A stretch of 64,000 nucleotides of DNA from Desulfuromonadales bacterium (GTDB lineage: Bacteria; Desulfobacterota; Desulfuromonadia; Desulfuromonadales; BM103): positions 124,001-188,000 of the forward strand of contig JAQYVY010000001.1 in assembly GCA_030145195.1 (NCBI GenBank), written 5' to 3'. The notes under the pieces were generated by a model. That model did not search any database, was not told the DNA's origin, and was given only the letters and a program-made list of their open reading frames with translations. This document shows, in pieces, positions 25,630-33,763 of this stretch. A program made the position numbers and the translations under genes. The stretch's first letter is position 1, and the number at the start of each line of letters is the position of its first letter.

Positions 25630-26508
25630 ATGTCTGTCCGGTCTCTCAATCGTTTGGCGGCGGTACTCCTGATAATGGCCTGGTTGGCCGGTTGCGTTTC
25701 GGGGGTGTCTCGCCTTAAACTGAAAGACAGTGTGATCGAAAGCGATGTGGTCTGGAGTGGCGAGGTCTATATCGACGGTGTGGTTACGGTCAAGAAGAGT
25801 GGGCGGCTGGTGATCGAACCGGGGACGCGCATTGTCTTTGCACCAAACGATCATGATGGCGACGGTATTGGCGACAGCGAGCTGCTGGTCGAAGGGGCTT
25901 TGGTGGCCCGTGGTACCGCCGCTGAGCCGATTGTTTTTACCAGCGCCGCTGCGCAGCCGAAAGCCGCTGACTGGAAATATCTGTATCTCGATTTCGCTCG
26001 TGAAGCAGAGATTGATTACATTATTTCCGAGTATGCCTACAGTGGGTTGCAAGTGCATTTTTGTCGGGCGAAGGTTACCAACTCGATCTTTCGGCACAAT
26101 GTGGACGGTTTGAGGTTTTCTACGGTGAACCTGATTGCGACCGGAAACCAGATGTACGATAACCGGCATGGTTTGCGTTACGAAGAACGCCGCAGTGAAG
26201 TAAGCTTGCACCACAACGATATCCGCGATAACGAGATCGGCATTTTTGTCGTGACCAAGTCAGACAACCTTGCGCATATTGAGCAGAACAATATTACCGG
26301 CAGCCGGCAATATAATGTCAAGCTTGGCTGGCAGCAGCCGGGGGACGTGACCTTGCCGCGCAATTGGTGGGGGACGACTGACCCGACGGCAATTAAAGAG
26401 TCTTTTTTCGATCAGGATAGAGACGCCAGCCTCGGTCATGTCAGTGCCCCGGAGCCGTTGTCTGGCCCGGTCGATTTGCCTGATTGGGAAAGCACTCCGG
26501 GCTTATAG
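25630..26508 (+). CDS. Lipoprotein with right-handed beta-helix domain
   Basis: A lipobox LAGC (Cys22) is followed by a beta-helix domain that resembles the first half of the protein at 14912: VVWSGEVYIDGVVTVKK, IVFAPNDHDGDGIGDSELLV, then helix turns, PRNWWG and SFFDQDRDASLG. The 14912 protein has VWSGRILIDGTVKVAK, a D-x-D-x-D-G-x-G-D loop, NWWG and SVFDQSQDPTIG. It therefore looks like a paralogue without the propeller. The D-x-D-G loop could bind calcium. Function unknown. Confidence 0.8.
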   Translation: MSVRSLNRLAAVLLIMAWLAGCVSGVSRLKLKDSVIESDVVWSGEVYIDGVVTVKKSGRLVIEPGTRIVFAPNDHDGDGIGDSELLVEGALVARGTAAEPIVFTSAAAQPKAADWKYLYLDFAREAEIDYIISEYAYSGLQVHFCRAKVTNSIFRHNVDGLRFSTVNLIATGNQMYDNRHGLRYEERRSEVSLHHNDIRDNEIGIFVVTKSDNLAHIEQNNITGSRQYNVKLGWQQPGDVTLPRNWWGTTDPTAIKESFFDQDRDASLGHVSAPEPLSGPVDLPDWESTPGL

Positions 26509-26634
26509 TCAAAAAAAAGCAAAACAGCTTAAGTCTTTGCTTTAGCTTTATACTTTAAGGTTTTAATTGTTCAGGCAGTAGAATCGTCACCTGTCTTTAA
26601 GGTTGTCGGTCTAAATATTTAAGGAGCAGTACCC

Positions 26635-27243
26635 ATGAAACGCTATCTCTCTTCTGTCATCACTCTTGTCCTAGCCCTGCTGCTTGTGGTCGGGGTGGCC
26701 GTGCCATCGGCAATGGCCTGTGTTGGCAAAACCCTGGTGGTCGGAGCATTGGACAATCCGCAGCAGCAGGTCCTGGCCCAGATGTTGTCAATTTTGATCA
26801 GCGAGCGAACCGGCACAACGGTCAAGGTGGTTGCGAGTGCTGGCCACGCTGAAGCCCACGATGCGTTGCTTCGCGCCGACTTGGATATGTATGTCGAGTA
26901 CACCGGCGTTGGTCAGGTCACGCTTCTTAAAGACCAGCCGATTGCCGATTCTGTGCTTCTCTACCAAAAGGTCAAGGAGCGTTATAATCAGGAACTTAAC
27001 CTGATTTGGTTGAAGCCGTTTGGTTTCTCAGATCCACGGGTCGCTCCGGCAGGAACGGTTGCGGAAGCCGCCCCGGTCGTGCGTAAGGATACCTTGAAGA
27101 AATTTCCAGCGCTGGCGCGGTTGATCAATAAACTGGGCGGCGTGATTGACGAACCGACGATGCAGAAGCTGGAAGCGGAGAGCGTTGCTGGAGCCCCCAG
27201 AGATGTGGCGCGGAAGTTTTTGAAAGAGCGGCGGCTTATTTGA
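26635..27243 (+). CDS. Shortened OpuAC-like substrate-binding protein
   Basis: AAGGAG precedes the ATG, and a signal peptide ends SAMA before Cys29. The start of the domain (KTLVVGALDNPQQQVLAQML, then DLDMYVEYTGVG) matches OsmF/OpuBC-type quaternary-amine binding proteins. After NLIWLKPFGFSDP the chain jumps to RKDTLKKFPALARLINKLGG, the C-terminal end of the family. About 80-100 residues of the second lobe are missing although the frame is intact. No permease or ATPase gene is adjacent, so transport by this protein alone is doubtful. Confidence 0.75.
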   Translation: MKRYLSSVITLVLALLLVVGVAVPSAMACVGKTLVVGALDNPQQQVLAQMLSILISERTGTTVKVVASAGHAEAHDALLRADLDMYVEYTGVGQVTLLKDQPIADSVLLYQKVKERYNQELNLIWLKPFGFSDPRVAPAGTVAEAAPVVRKDTLKKFPALARLINKLGGVIDEPTMQKLEAESVAGAPRDVARKFLKERRLI

Positions 27244-27283
27244 TTTTTGTTTCCAACTCAATTGATGGTCTATTGTAAAAAAA

Positions 27284-27382
27284 TAACGCAAAGACGCAAA
27301 GATGCAGAGTAAAAGCGGCTAAAGCTGTTGATCTGATAGTTCAAGAATCATCTTTCTTTGCGGCTTTGTGTCTCTGCGTTAA
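27284..27382. repeat. ACGCAAAG-type inverted repeat
   Basis: Left arm TAACGCAAAGACGCAAAGAT and right arm CTTTGCGGCTTTGTGTCTCT then GCGTTA are near complements about 40 bases apart. Left-arm units repeat every eight bases. Confidence 0.8.
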
Positions 27383-27431
27383 ACTTTGTTTTGGTTGTAA
27401 TCCTGTTGCTTCTCTCCAAAAAGAGGCTGCC

Positions 27432-28352
27432 ATGAGTCATATCGATCGTCGAACATTCATCCGACGGAGCATCCAGACTGCCGTTGCCACGGCAGCCGTC
27501 GGCGCCTTGCCGTCGCTTGATCTCCTGGCTCTGCCGGTTCATGCGGCAGTAAGCCCCCCGCTGGCGGTGCGCAAGGGGAGCGATATAGCGCTGTTGGTGA
27601 GGCAGACCATCACTGCTTTGGGCGGAATGCAGGCTTTTGTCAGCCCGGGTGAGGTGGTGGTGGTCAAACCGAATATCGGTTGGGATCGCAGCGTGGAGCT
27701 CGCGGCGAATACCCATCCCGAGGTGGTCAAAACCCTGGTGCTGCTCTGTCTGGAAGTCGGGGCGAAGCAGGTGCGCATCTTTGATCGAACCTGCAATGAC
27801 GAGCGCCGCTGTTATGCTCAGAGCGGGATCCGAGCGGCGGTCGAAACCATCAAGTCTGACCGGGTCAGCCTCGAATATATGGATCGACGCGCCTACCAGG
27901 AGTTGGAGATTCGCGGTGGTCGCGCGTTTGATCGTTGGGAATTTTACCAGCCGGTTCTGGAGGCCGACCGTTTGATCAATGTTCCGGTGGCCAAGCATCA
28001 CTCAATTTCCCGACTGACCCTTGGCATGAAGAACCTGATGGGGGTGATCGGCGGCAACCGAGGCCGGATGCACAGCAACATTGCCGAAGCGCTCACCGAT
28101 GTCTCTTCGGTGATTCATTGCGACCTGACGGTGATTGATGCCACCCGCATCCTCGTGGCCAACGGACCTCAGGGTGGGCGGACTGAAGATGTCCGTAACA
28201 CCCAAACTTTGATCGCCTCGCCTGATATCGTCGCCGCCGACGCCTATGCCACAACCCTCTTTGATCTCAAGCCTGAGGACGTGTCGACTATTGTCGCTGC
28301 GGCGAAACGAGGTTTGGGTGTCATGGACCTCAAACAGGTGCGCATGGTTTGA
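27432..28352 (+). CDS. DUF362 protein with Tat signal
   Basis: The ATG at 27432 begins MSHIDRRTFIRRSIQTAVAT, a twin-arginine signal with a hydrophobic stretch to about residue 38, so a folded protein is probably exported to the periplasm. The DUF362 domain follows, with VVVKPNIGWDR, the NVPVAKHHSI stretch and GMKNLMGVIGG. DUF362 proteins often sit beside ferredoxin genes and are presumed redox-related, but no activity is firmly known. It overlaps the polyferredoxin gene by four bases, a strong sign of shared function. Confidence 0.88.
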   Translation: MSHIDRRTFIRRSIQTAVATAAVGALPSLDLLALPVHAAVSPPLAVRKGSDIALLVRQTITALGGMQAFVSPGEVVVVKPNIGWDRSVELAANTHPEVVKTLVLLCLEVGAKQVRIFDRTCNDERRCYAQSGIRAAVETIKSDRVSLEYMDRRAYQELEIRGGRAFDRWEFYQPVLEADRLINVPVAKHHSISRLTLGMKNLMGVIGGNRGRMHSNIAEALTDVSSVIHCDLTVIDATRILVANGPQGGRTEDVRNTQTLIASPDIVAADAYATTLFDLKPEDVSTIVAAAKRGLGVMDLKQVRMV

Positions 28353-29896
28353 AAGTGTCATCCTGGACATACGCCCGGCGCATCAGCCAGAGCTTCTGCC
28401 TGGCGCTCTTCCTCTGGCTTTTTCTGCAGACCGAGTATCGCGGCATTGATCAGCTGCCCTATCCGGTCAGTCTGTTGTTTCGGATTGATCCCCTCGCGGC
28501 TCTGGCCGATTTCTTGGCCCCCGGCCCGTTTAACTTGACCTTGCTCTGGCCGGCGCTGTTGGTTTTGCTCCTGACCGTTGTGCTGGGACGTTTCTTCTGC
28601 GGCTGGGTCTGTCCGCTCGGCGCGACCCTCGATGGCTGCGGCAAGCTGGTTGGTCGTGGCCGAAGAGCCTTCTCTCCCGGCTGGCGGCGGGTCAAATATT
28701 ACCTGTTGATCGTACTGAGTGTGGCGACGCTCTTTGGCGTCCAGCTGCTGGGTCTGTTTGATCCGCTGGCGATCTTTCTGCGGTCGCTGACGCTGGCACT
28801 CTACCCGGCCTACAATTACGGGCTGAATCGCGCTTTCGATTTCTTCTACGAGCACCAGACCCCGCTGGTCAACGATGCCTACCCACTGTTTCGCGACTAC
28901 CTGATGGCTTTTCATCAGCCGGTCTTTGCGCTGGGGCTCTTTACCCTGTTGATCTTCCTCGCAATCATCCTGCTGGAGCGGGTGGAACAGCGCTTCTGGT
29001 GCAAGAATATTTGCCCGCTGGGCGGTTTGCTTGGCCTCTGCTCTCGCTTTGCCCTCTTGCAGCGGACGCCGAAAACGCTCTGTGCTGATTGTCGTGACTG
29101 CGACACCCTGTGCCGTTCCGGTGCTGTCAGTGCCGGAAGCTACCGCCGTGGTGAATGTCTGCTCTGTATGGATTGCACCGGCTATTGTCCAGCAGACCGG
29201 GTGAGCTTTAACATGAAGTCGACTCCTGCGGTCGGACCGGGGGTTGACCTGGAGCGTCGCGGAGTATTGACCGCGCTGGCGAGTGGGGTGGTCATCGCAC
29301 CGGTGGTCAAGATCGGCCCGGTGGTTGGCGATCAGAACCCTTATCTGTTGCGCCCTCCCGGAGCGGTTGCCGAAGCTGAGTTCCTGCAACGTTGCGTTCG
29401 TTGTGCCGAATGCATGAAGGTCTGTATCGGTCTGGCCTTGCAACCCGCCCTGCTGCAAGCTGGTCCGGTTGGCCTCTGGACACCGCTGGTGGTGCCGCGG
29501 AACGGTTATTGCGAATATAATTGCACCCTCTGCGGCCAGGTTTGTCCGACCGGAGCGATTGCGCCGTTGGATTTGCCGCGCAAGAAGAAGGCGGTGATCG
29601 GCTGGGCCGTCTTCAACAAAGATCGCTGTTTGCCTTATGCCAAGGGGATAGAATGTCTGGTTTGCGAGGAACACTGCCCGACCGGAGAGAAGGCGATTGT
29701 CTTCGAAGAGAAGGAGGTGCTGGTCGATGGCGAGCTGCGTCGGCTCAAATTCCCCAAGGTGGTCGATAAACTCTGCATCGGCTGCGGCATCTGCGAAACC
29801 AAGTGCCCGATCGAAGGCGCCAGCGCCATTCGTGTCATCAACGAGGGTGAAAGCCGTCGCAAACGTCTGGCTGCGTCGACTGATCCTTACGCCTGA
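28349..29896 (+). CDS. NapH/NapG-like membrane polyferredoxin
   Basis: The TTG start overlaps the DUF362 stop (TTGA); the GTG at 28355 is an alternative. The N-terminal half (about 1-215) has hydrophobic segments and the NapH-type motifs RFFCGWVCPLGA and CKNICPLGG. The C-terminal half has cysteine clusters for several 4Fe-4S centres: CADCRDCDTLC, CLLCMDCTGYCP, CVRCAECMKVC, CEYNCTLCGQVCP, C-x-x-C-x3-CP and CIGCGICETKCP. It looks like a quinol- or periplasm-linked electron relay serving the DUF362 partner. The acceptor is unknown. Confidence 0.88.
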   Translation: MKVSSWTYARRISQSFCLALFLWLFLQTEYRGIDQLPYPVSLLFRIDPLAALADFLAPGPFNLTLLWPALLVLLLTVVLGRFFCGWVCPLGATLDGCGKLVGRGRRAFSPGWRRVKYYLLIVLSVATLFGVQLLGLFDPLAIFLRSLTLALYPAYNYGLNRAFDFFYEHQTPLVNDAYPLFRDYLMAFHQPVFALGLFTLLIFLAIILLERVEQRFWCKNICPLGGLLGLCSRFALLQRTPKTLCADCRDCDTLCRSGAVSAGSYRRGECLLCMDCTGYCPADRVSFNMKSTPAVGPGVDLERRGVLTALASGVVIAPVVKIGPVVGDQNPYLLRPPGAVAEAEFLQRCVRCAECMKVCIGLALQPALLQAGPVGLWTPLVVPRNGYCEYNCTLCGQVCPTGAIAPLDLPRKKKAVIGWAVFNKDRCLPYAKGIECLVCEEHCPTGEKAIVFEEKEVLVDGELRRLKFPKVVDKLCIGCGICETKCPIEGASAIRVINEGESRRKRLAASTDPYA

Positions 29897-29920
29897 GAAG
29901 CTGATTCAAACCCGATAATT

Positions 29921-29945
29921 TAACGCAAAGACGCAAGGTAAAGCT
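29921..29945. repeat. ACGCAAAG-type repeat, one arm
   Basis: TAACGCAAAGACGCAAGGTA repeats the left arm found at 27284. No clear right arm follows before the gene at 30096. Confidence 0.5.
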
Positions 29946-30095
29946 GTTTGAACGGTGTCCGGAGCATTCTTCGGGGTGCCGTGATGCTTGTTGCTCTGGT
30001 GTTGCTTTTTTTTGGGCTGTAACGCAACTTCGAATAAATCCCGTGAATGAATGTATAATGAGGGCAGAGCCTAAATGATCAAGGGAGCAATCTCT

Positions 30096-30797
30096 ATGAA
30101 AATTGTTGTTCACGCGAACCGCTTTAAGCTTTGTCTGTTTCCGGTTTGTTATTGGCGTCTTGGCCTGAGCTGTTTGGCCCTGCTGCTCTTCGCGGCCGGG
30201 GGCGCTTTTGCGGAACCGAGCCAGCGGCTACTGAGTGATTTCGCTGATGATACTCTGTCAGGCTGGGAGGGTAAGAGCTTCGAAGGCGAAACGGACTATC
30301 GTATTGTTGACGACGCTACGGGAAAGGTGCTTAGGGCCGAAAGTCATGGTACTGCATCTGGACTGGCTTATACTATCGAGTACGAGCCTGCCGAATATCC
30401 CTTTATCTCCTGGCGTTGGAAAATCAGCAATGTGATTGCCAAAGGCGACAGCCGCACCAAGAGCGGAGATGATTATGCGGCCAGAGTCTATGTGCTCTTC
30501 CCGCATTGGTTTTTTCCGAAAACCAAGACGCTCAATTACATCTGGGCGAATCAATTGCCCAAAGAAGCCATCCAGAAAAATGCCTTTACCAGCAATGCCA
30601 TGATGATCGCGGTGGAAAGTGGCGCAGGGAAGGTTGGCGAGTGGGTTTCGGTACGGCGCAACATTGTCGAGGATTACCGCCGGGCCTTTGGTGCAGAGCC
30701 GCCACAGGTTGGTGCTGTCGCCATTATGACCGATACCGACAATACCGGTGAAGCGGCCACCGCCTGGTACGATGATTTTGTGATCAGCAAAGAGTGA
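30096..30797 (+). CDS. DUF3047 secreted protein
   Basis: The ATG at 30096 follows GGGAG; the earlier ATG at 30075 has no ribosome site. The signal peptide ends AFA. The rest (about 207 residues) matches DUF3047: FADDTLSGWEGKSFEGETDY, PFISWRWKISN, then DDYAARVYVLF and MTDTDNTGEAATAWYDDF. The fold is probably a beta-jelly-roll; function not known. It is the last gene of the plus-strand envelope cluster. Confidence 0.88.
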   Translation: MKIVVHANRFKLCLFPVCYWRLGLSCLALLLFAAGGAFAEPSQRLLSDFADDTLSGWEGKSFEGETDYRIVDDATGKVLRAESHGTASGLAYTIEYEPAEYPFISWRWKISNVIAKGDSRTKSGDDYAARVYVLFPHWFFPKTKTLNYIWANQLPKEAIQKNAFTSNAMMIAVESGAGKVGEWVSVRRNIVEDYRRAFGAEPPQVGAVAIMTDTDNTGEAATAWYDDFVISKE

Positions 30798-30917
30798 GGG
30801 GTTTACTAATCAATTCAAGTAAAGTTTGTTTTCCCCGGTATAATGAAACTGTAGACAGTCAAACTGAGTTTTTGAATACTTGGTCGTAAATTTAGATATT
30901 GAGTCGAGGAGGTTCTT

Positions 30918-31103
30918 ATGTCTCTGGTTAAAACCTGGTATTCGATGGCGGACGCTACGGATAAATTTGGCTTGCAAATGAGTGAGTTAGTGGCGTGGGT
31001 AGAAGAAGGCCTGGTTCGCGCCGAGCGTGAGGGTGAAAGAGTGGTGCGGGTCAATATCGATGATGTTCGTATTAAAGTGGAAGCGATGGTGAACCGCTCC
31101 TGA
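30918..31103 (+). CDS. Small helix-turn-helix (MerR/excisionase-like) protein
   Basis: GAGGAGG lies seven bases before the ATG. The 61-residue product (MSLVKTWYSMADATDKFGLQ...) has the pattern of an excisionase or MerR DNA-binding helix pair: a helix starting after YSMADATDKFG, a turn, W-V-E-E-G-L-V, then a basic wing VVRVNIDDV. It ends seven bases before the stop of hgcB on the other strand. A regulatory role for either neighbour is only a guess. Confidence 0.6.
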   Translation: MSLVKTWYSMADATDKFGLQMSELVAWVEEGLVRAEREGERVVRVNIDDVRIKVEAMVNRS

Positions 31104-31110
31104 GAGATTA

Positions 31111-31398
31111 TTAGCAGCTACCACCACAGTCGCAGCTCGGTTCTTCCCCGGTCAGCCAGCTGTGAATGATTGCACTGGCGCAGCCGACTCCGGCTTTAAC
31201 TCTTAAGGCTTCGACCGGGCAGTTCCCGGCGCAGGCACCGCATTCGATGCAGCGATCACGGTCGGTGATGAGTGCTTTGCGCTCCTCAACCACCAGCACC
31301 CCATGTGGACAAACGATTTGGCACATCCCACAACCGATGCAGATTTCAGCATCCAGTTCCAAGGTGACAACATCCTCTATATACCGCAACTCAGCCAT
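31111..31398 (-). CDS. hgcB: Mercury methylation ferredoxin HgcB
   Basis: HgcB is the 2[4Fe-4S] ferredoxin that supplies electrons to HgcA and is needed for mercury methylation. The 95-residue protein has CIGCGMCQIVCP (20-31) and CIECGACAGNCP (50-61), an isolated Cys73 (VGCAS), and a C-terminal tail PSCDCGGSC with cysteines 89, 91 and 95. The single Cys and the C-terminal cysteines are marks of HgcB compared with ordinary ferredoxins. It lies 41 bases after hgcA, its required partner, which makes the call firm. Confidence 0.92.
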   Translation of the reverse strand: MAELRYIEDVVTLELDAEICIGCGMCQIVCPHGVLVVEERKALITDRDRCIECGACAGNCPVEALRVKAGVGCASAIIHSWLTGEEPSCDCGGSC

Positions 31399-31439
31399 TG
31401 CTTGGTCCTTCCTCTGTTCTAATGGATGTGTTCGTCAAT

Positions 31440-32642
31440 CTAAAATACTGCAGCAATCCAGCAAAGTCCCCCGACCAGCAGTGCCGCCGCCTGACCTGGA
31501 ATCGCATGGCGCATCTCTTTTTCTACGCCCGATGGCGAGGTGAAGGTCGATGAACCGGTAAAGTGCATGCTACACCAGGAAGCAATAGTTGGCAGCGCCA
31601 GCAGCAAGGCCAGGCTGTTCAACCAGTTAAGCTGTGCGGCAAAGATAATGGTGCCGAGAATTGCTACCAAAAATCCGGTCACCGCACCTTTGAAGGCGAA
31701 GCCGCGTCCCGGCAGCCAGGGTAGCAGCAGTGGCGACAGAACCGCGCCAGCCAGCAAACCCGCAAATCCGGCCAGAATTGCGGCACCGCCGCGCTGCCAT
31801 GCCGCGGCGAAGGAGAAGAATTCTGGGCTGATTCCGCCGAGAATGAACAGGATTGGAATGCTCCAGAGGATTTGCCGCCACATGCTGACCAGTTCGACCG
31901 GGGTGAGAACCAGTCGTTCCGCAAGATTGAAGCTGACGCGCCGCATTTCCGGGGTGGCTTGGTGTCCTGAGGCAAGAAAGATCTGCAGGTCGCGGCTACG
32001 CACCGGCCCGTAGATAACTTTGAAACCACAGCGTTTCTGAACAAAGTGTGCTGCAACCCCAGGCGCGCCGAGTTGCGGCACGATCAGGGTGCGATGGTTG
32101 ACCACCTGGTCAAGTTTGGTCGTTTGCACCTGTCGCACGATTTCATCGGTGCCAAAGGTACCTTTTCCGGCCGCGCACCAGACGTTGATGCCTTTGGTGT
32201 CGAGGATGAGTAGCCAGACATCGTGGTTGTGCAGGTCCCGCCGCACCAGGTCGAAGGTCATCTTGTAGTTGGCTGTAACCAGCACCGGGCTGGTTGACGA
32301 GGGGGTGCCGATGGCGTAAAGCCCGGGGGCGATGCTGTAGCGCATGCGGCCGAGGCCCCAGCGCATCTGCCAGCGCCCGAGGATGTCACTGGCGGTCAGT
32401 TTGGTTGCGATCTGAGGGATGCGCCCGACCGGGCTGTCATGCCAACCGCTGACAAAGGCCCAGAGTTTATAACCGGGACGGTCGTCGGCAACCGCTGGGC
32501 AACAGGCGGGTGTTTCTGCTTTAGGGGGGCAGCAGGGCTCTGTCGCCTTGGTCGGGGGACAACAGGTTGCGGCCTCCACTTTCGGCGGTGGACAACAGGC
32601 TGATTTCCCTACGGAGGGCGGATCGCAGTTTTGCTCGTTCAT
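31440..32642 (-). CDS. hgcA: Mercury methyltransferase corrinoid protein HgcA
   Basis: HgcA carries a methyl group on a corrinoid and transfers it to Hg(II), giving methylmercury. The cap-helix motif NVWCAAGK is at residues 153-160, with Cys156 the proposed lower cobalt ligand. A soluble domain (about 55-245) is followed by about five transmembrane segments (about 255-400). The ATG at 32642 overlaps the TGA of the DAHP synthase gene (TGATG). The N-terminal 50 residues contain four Cys-Cys pairs (16-17, 27-28, 37-38, 47-48), each followed by Pro, which looks unusual. A generic CO dehydrogenase/corrinoid subunit is excluded by the membrane domain and the hgcB partner. Confidence 0.95.
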   Translation of the reverse strand: MNEQNCDPPSVGKSACCPPPKVEAATCCPPTKATEPCCPPKAETPACCPAVADDRPGYKLWAFVSGWHDSPVGRIPQIATKLTASDILGRWQMRWGLGRMRYSIAPGLYAIGTPSSTSPVLVTANYKMTFDLVRRDLHNHDVWLLILDTKGINVWCAAGKGTFGTDEIVRQVQTTKLDQVVNHRTLIVPQLGAPGVAAHFVQKRCGFKVIYGPVRSRDLQIFLASGHQATPEMRRVSFNLAERLVLTPVELVSMWRQILWSIPILFILGGISPEFFSFAAAWQRGGAAILAGFAGLLAGAVLSPLLLPWLPGRGFAFKGAVTGFLVAILGTIIFAAQLNWLNSLALLLALPTIASWCSMHFTGSSTFTSPSGVEKEMRHAIPGQAAALLVGGLCWIAAVF

Positions 32643-33715
32643 CAGCTCTTGGGCAGTTTGCGACCGCCGCACTCCTTGAGTTTGGCATGGGCCTGACGCA
32701 ACATGCGTTCGGTGGTCTCCCAGTTGACACACTTGTCGGTAATCGAAACGCCGTAGGTCAGATCCTCAAGCTTTGCCGCCATCTTCTGGTTGCCTTCTTC
32801 GAGAAAACTTTCGATCATCACTGAGCCGATGTTGCCGTTGCCGTTAGCGATCTGTTCCATGACATCAGCCAGAACGGCTTCCTGACGGTTGTGGTCTTTA
32901 CAGGAGTTAGCATGGCTGCAATCAACCATGATAGAGGTTTTGATTCCAGCCTTCTCAAGCTTCTCTGCAGTTGTTGCGATGTCGGCGGCCTGATAGTTCG
33001 GCTGGTCATTGCCACCGCGCAGGACAATGTGGACGTTGGGGTTGCCGGTGGTCTTGACAATAGAGATGCGGCCTTCGCGGTTGACGCCGATGAAGTTGTG
33101 GGAATGGCAGGCGGCACCCATCGCGTCGATTGCAATTTGCAGGTTGCCATCGGTCCCGTTTTTGAACCCGACCGGGAAGGAGAGGCCACTGGACATCTCG
33201 CGATGGGTCTGGCTCTCGGTGGTGCGGGCTCCAATTGCGCCCCAACTGATGATGTCCGCCATATATTGTGGGGTGTTCGGGTCGAGCATTTCGGTGGCAA
33301 CTGGCAGTCCCATGTCAATAATTTTGAGCATCAGATTACGGGCCACGCCCAAGCCTTTGGAAATCTGGTAGGTGCCGTTGAGGTCAGGGTCGTTAATCAG
33401 ACCTTTCCAGCCGATGGTGGTGCGCGGTTTTTCGAAATAAACCCGCATCACCAGAAAAATCTGATCCTGCAGCTCCTTGTTCAGCTCGGCCAGGCGTTGG
33501 GCATATTCGAGAGCCGCTTTCGGATCGTGAATCGAGCAGGGACCAACCACGGCCAACAGGCGCGAATCGCGAGACCAGAGGATATCCTTGATCTGCTCGC
33601 GAGAACTGGAAACAAATTCTGCTGCCGCTTCCGAAAGGGGCAGTACCTGTTTCAGATCTGCCGGGGCGATAAGCGGAGTCAAGCCGCTGATATTGAGGTT
33701 GTTGGTCCGAATCAT
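32642..33715 (-). CDS. aroF: 3-deoxy-7-phosphoheptulonate (DAHP) synthase, class I
   Basis: This enzyme condenses phosphoenolpyruvate and erythrose 4-phosphate, the first step of aromatic amino acid synthesis. AGGAG precedes the ATG at 33715. Family motifs include GPCSIHDPKAALEYA, RVYFEKPRTTIGWKG, GARTTESQTHREMSSG and DCSHANSCKDHNRQ. Length 357 matches AroF/G/H; which isozyme cannot be decided. It is first in the aroF-hgcA-hgcB operon and shares one base with hgcA. Confidence 0.93.
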   Translation of the reverse strand: MIRTNNLNISGLTPLIAPADLKQVLPLSEAAAEFVSSSREQIKDILWSRDSRLLAVVGPCSIHDPKAALEYAQRLAELNKELQDQIFLVMRVYFEKPRTTIGWKGLINDPDLNGTYQISKGLGVARNLMLKIIDMGLPVATEMLDPNTPQYMADIISWGAIGARTTESQTHREMSSGLSFPVGFKNGTDGNLQIAIDAMGAACHSHNFIGVNREGRISIVKTTGNPNVHIVLRGGNDQPNYQAADIATTAEKLEKAGIKTSIMVDCSHANSCKDHNRQEAVLADVMEQIANGNGNIGSVMIESFLEEGNQKMAAKLEDLTYGVSITDKCVNWETTERMLRQAHAKLKECGGRKLPKS

Positions 33716-33763
33716 AAGAAAAACTCCTGTAATAATGAGTGCCATTTGGAATTTCAAAAAAGC

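Noticed and set aside
28358-29674. 438-codon minus-strand frame under the polyferredoxin gene
   Set aside because: Shadow of a clearly coding plus-strand gene; its product has no family features and the GC-rich codons explain its length.
31440-32642. CO dehydrogenase/acetyl-CoA synthase corrinoid subunit
   Set aside because: The NVWCAAGK motif could suggest this, but the C-terminal membrane segments and adjacent hgcB fit HgcA, and no other acetyl-CoA synthase genes are nearby.
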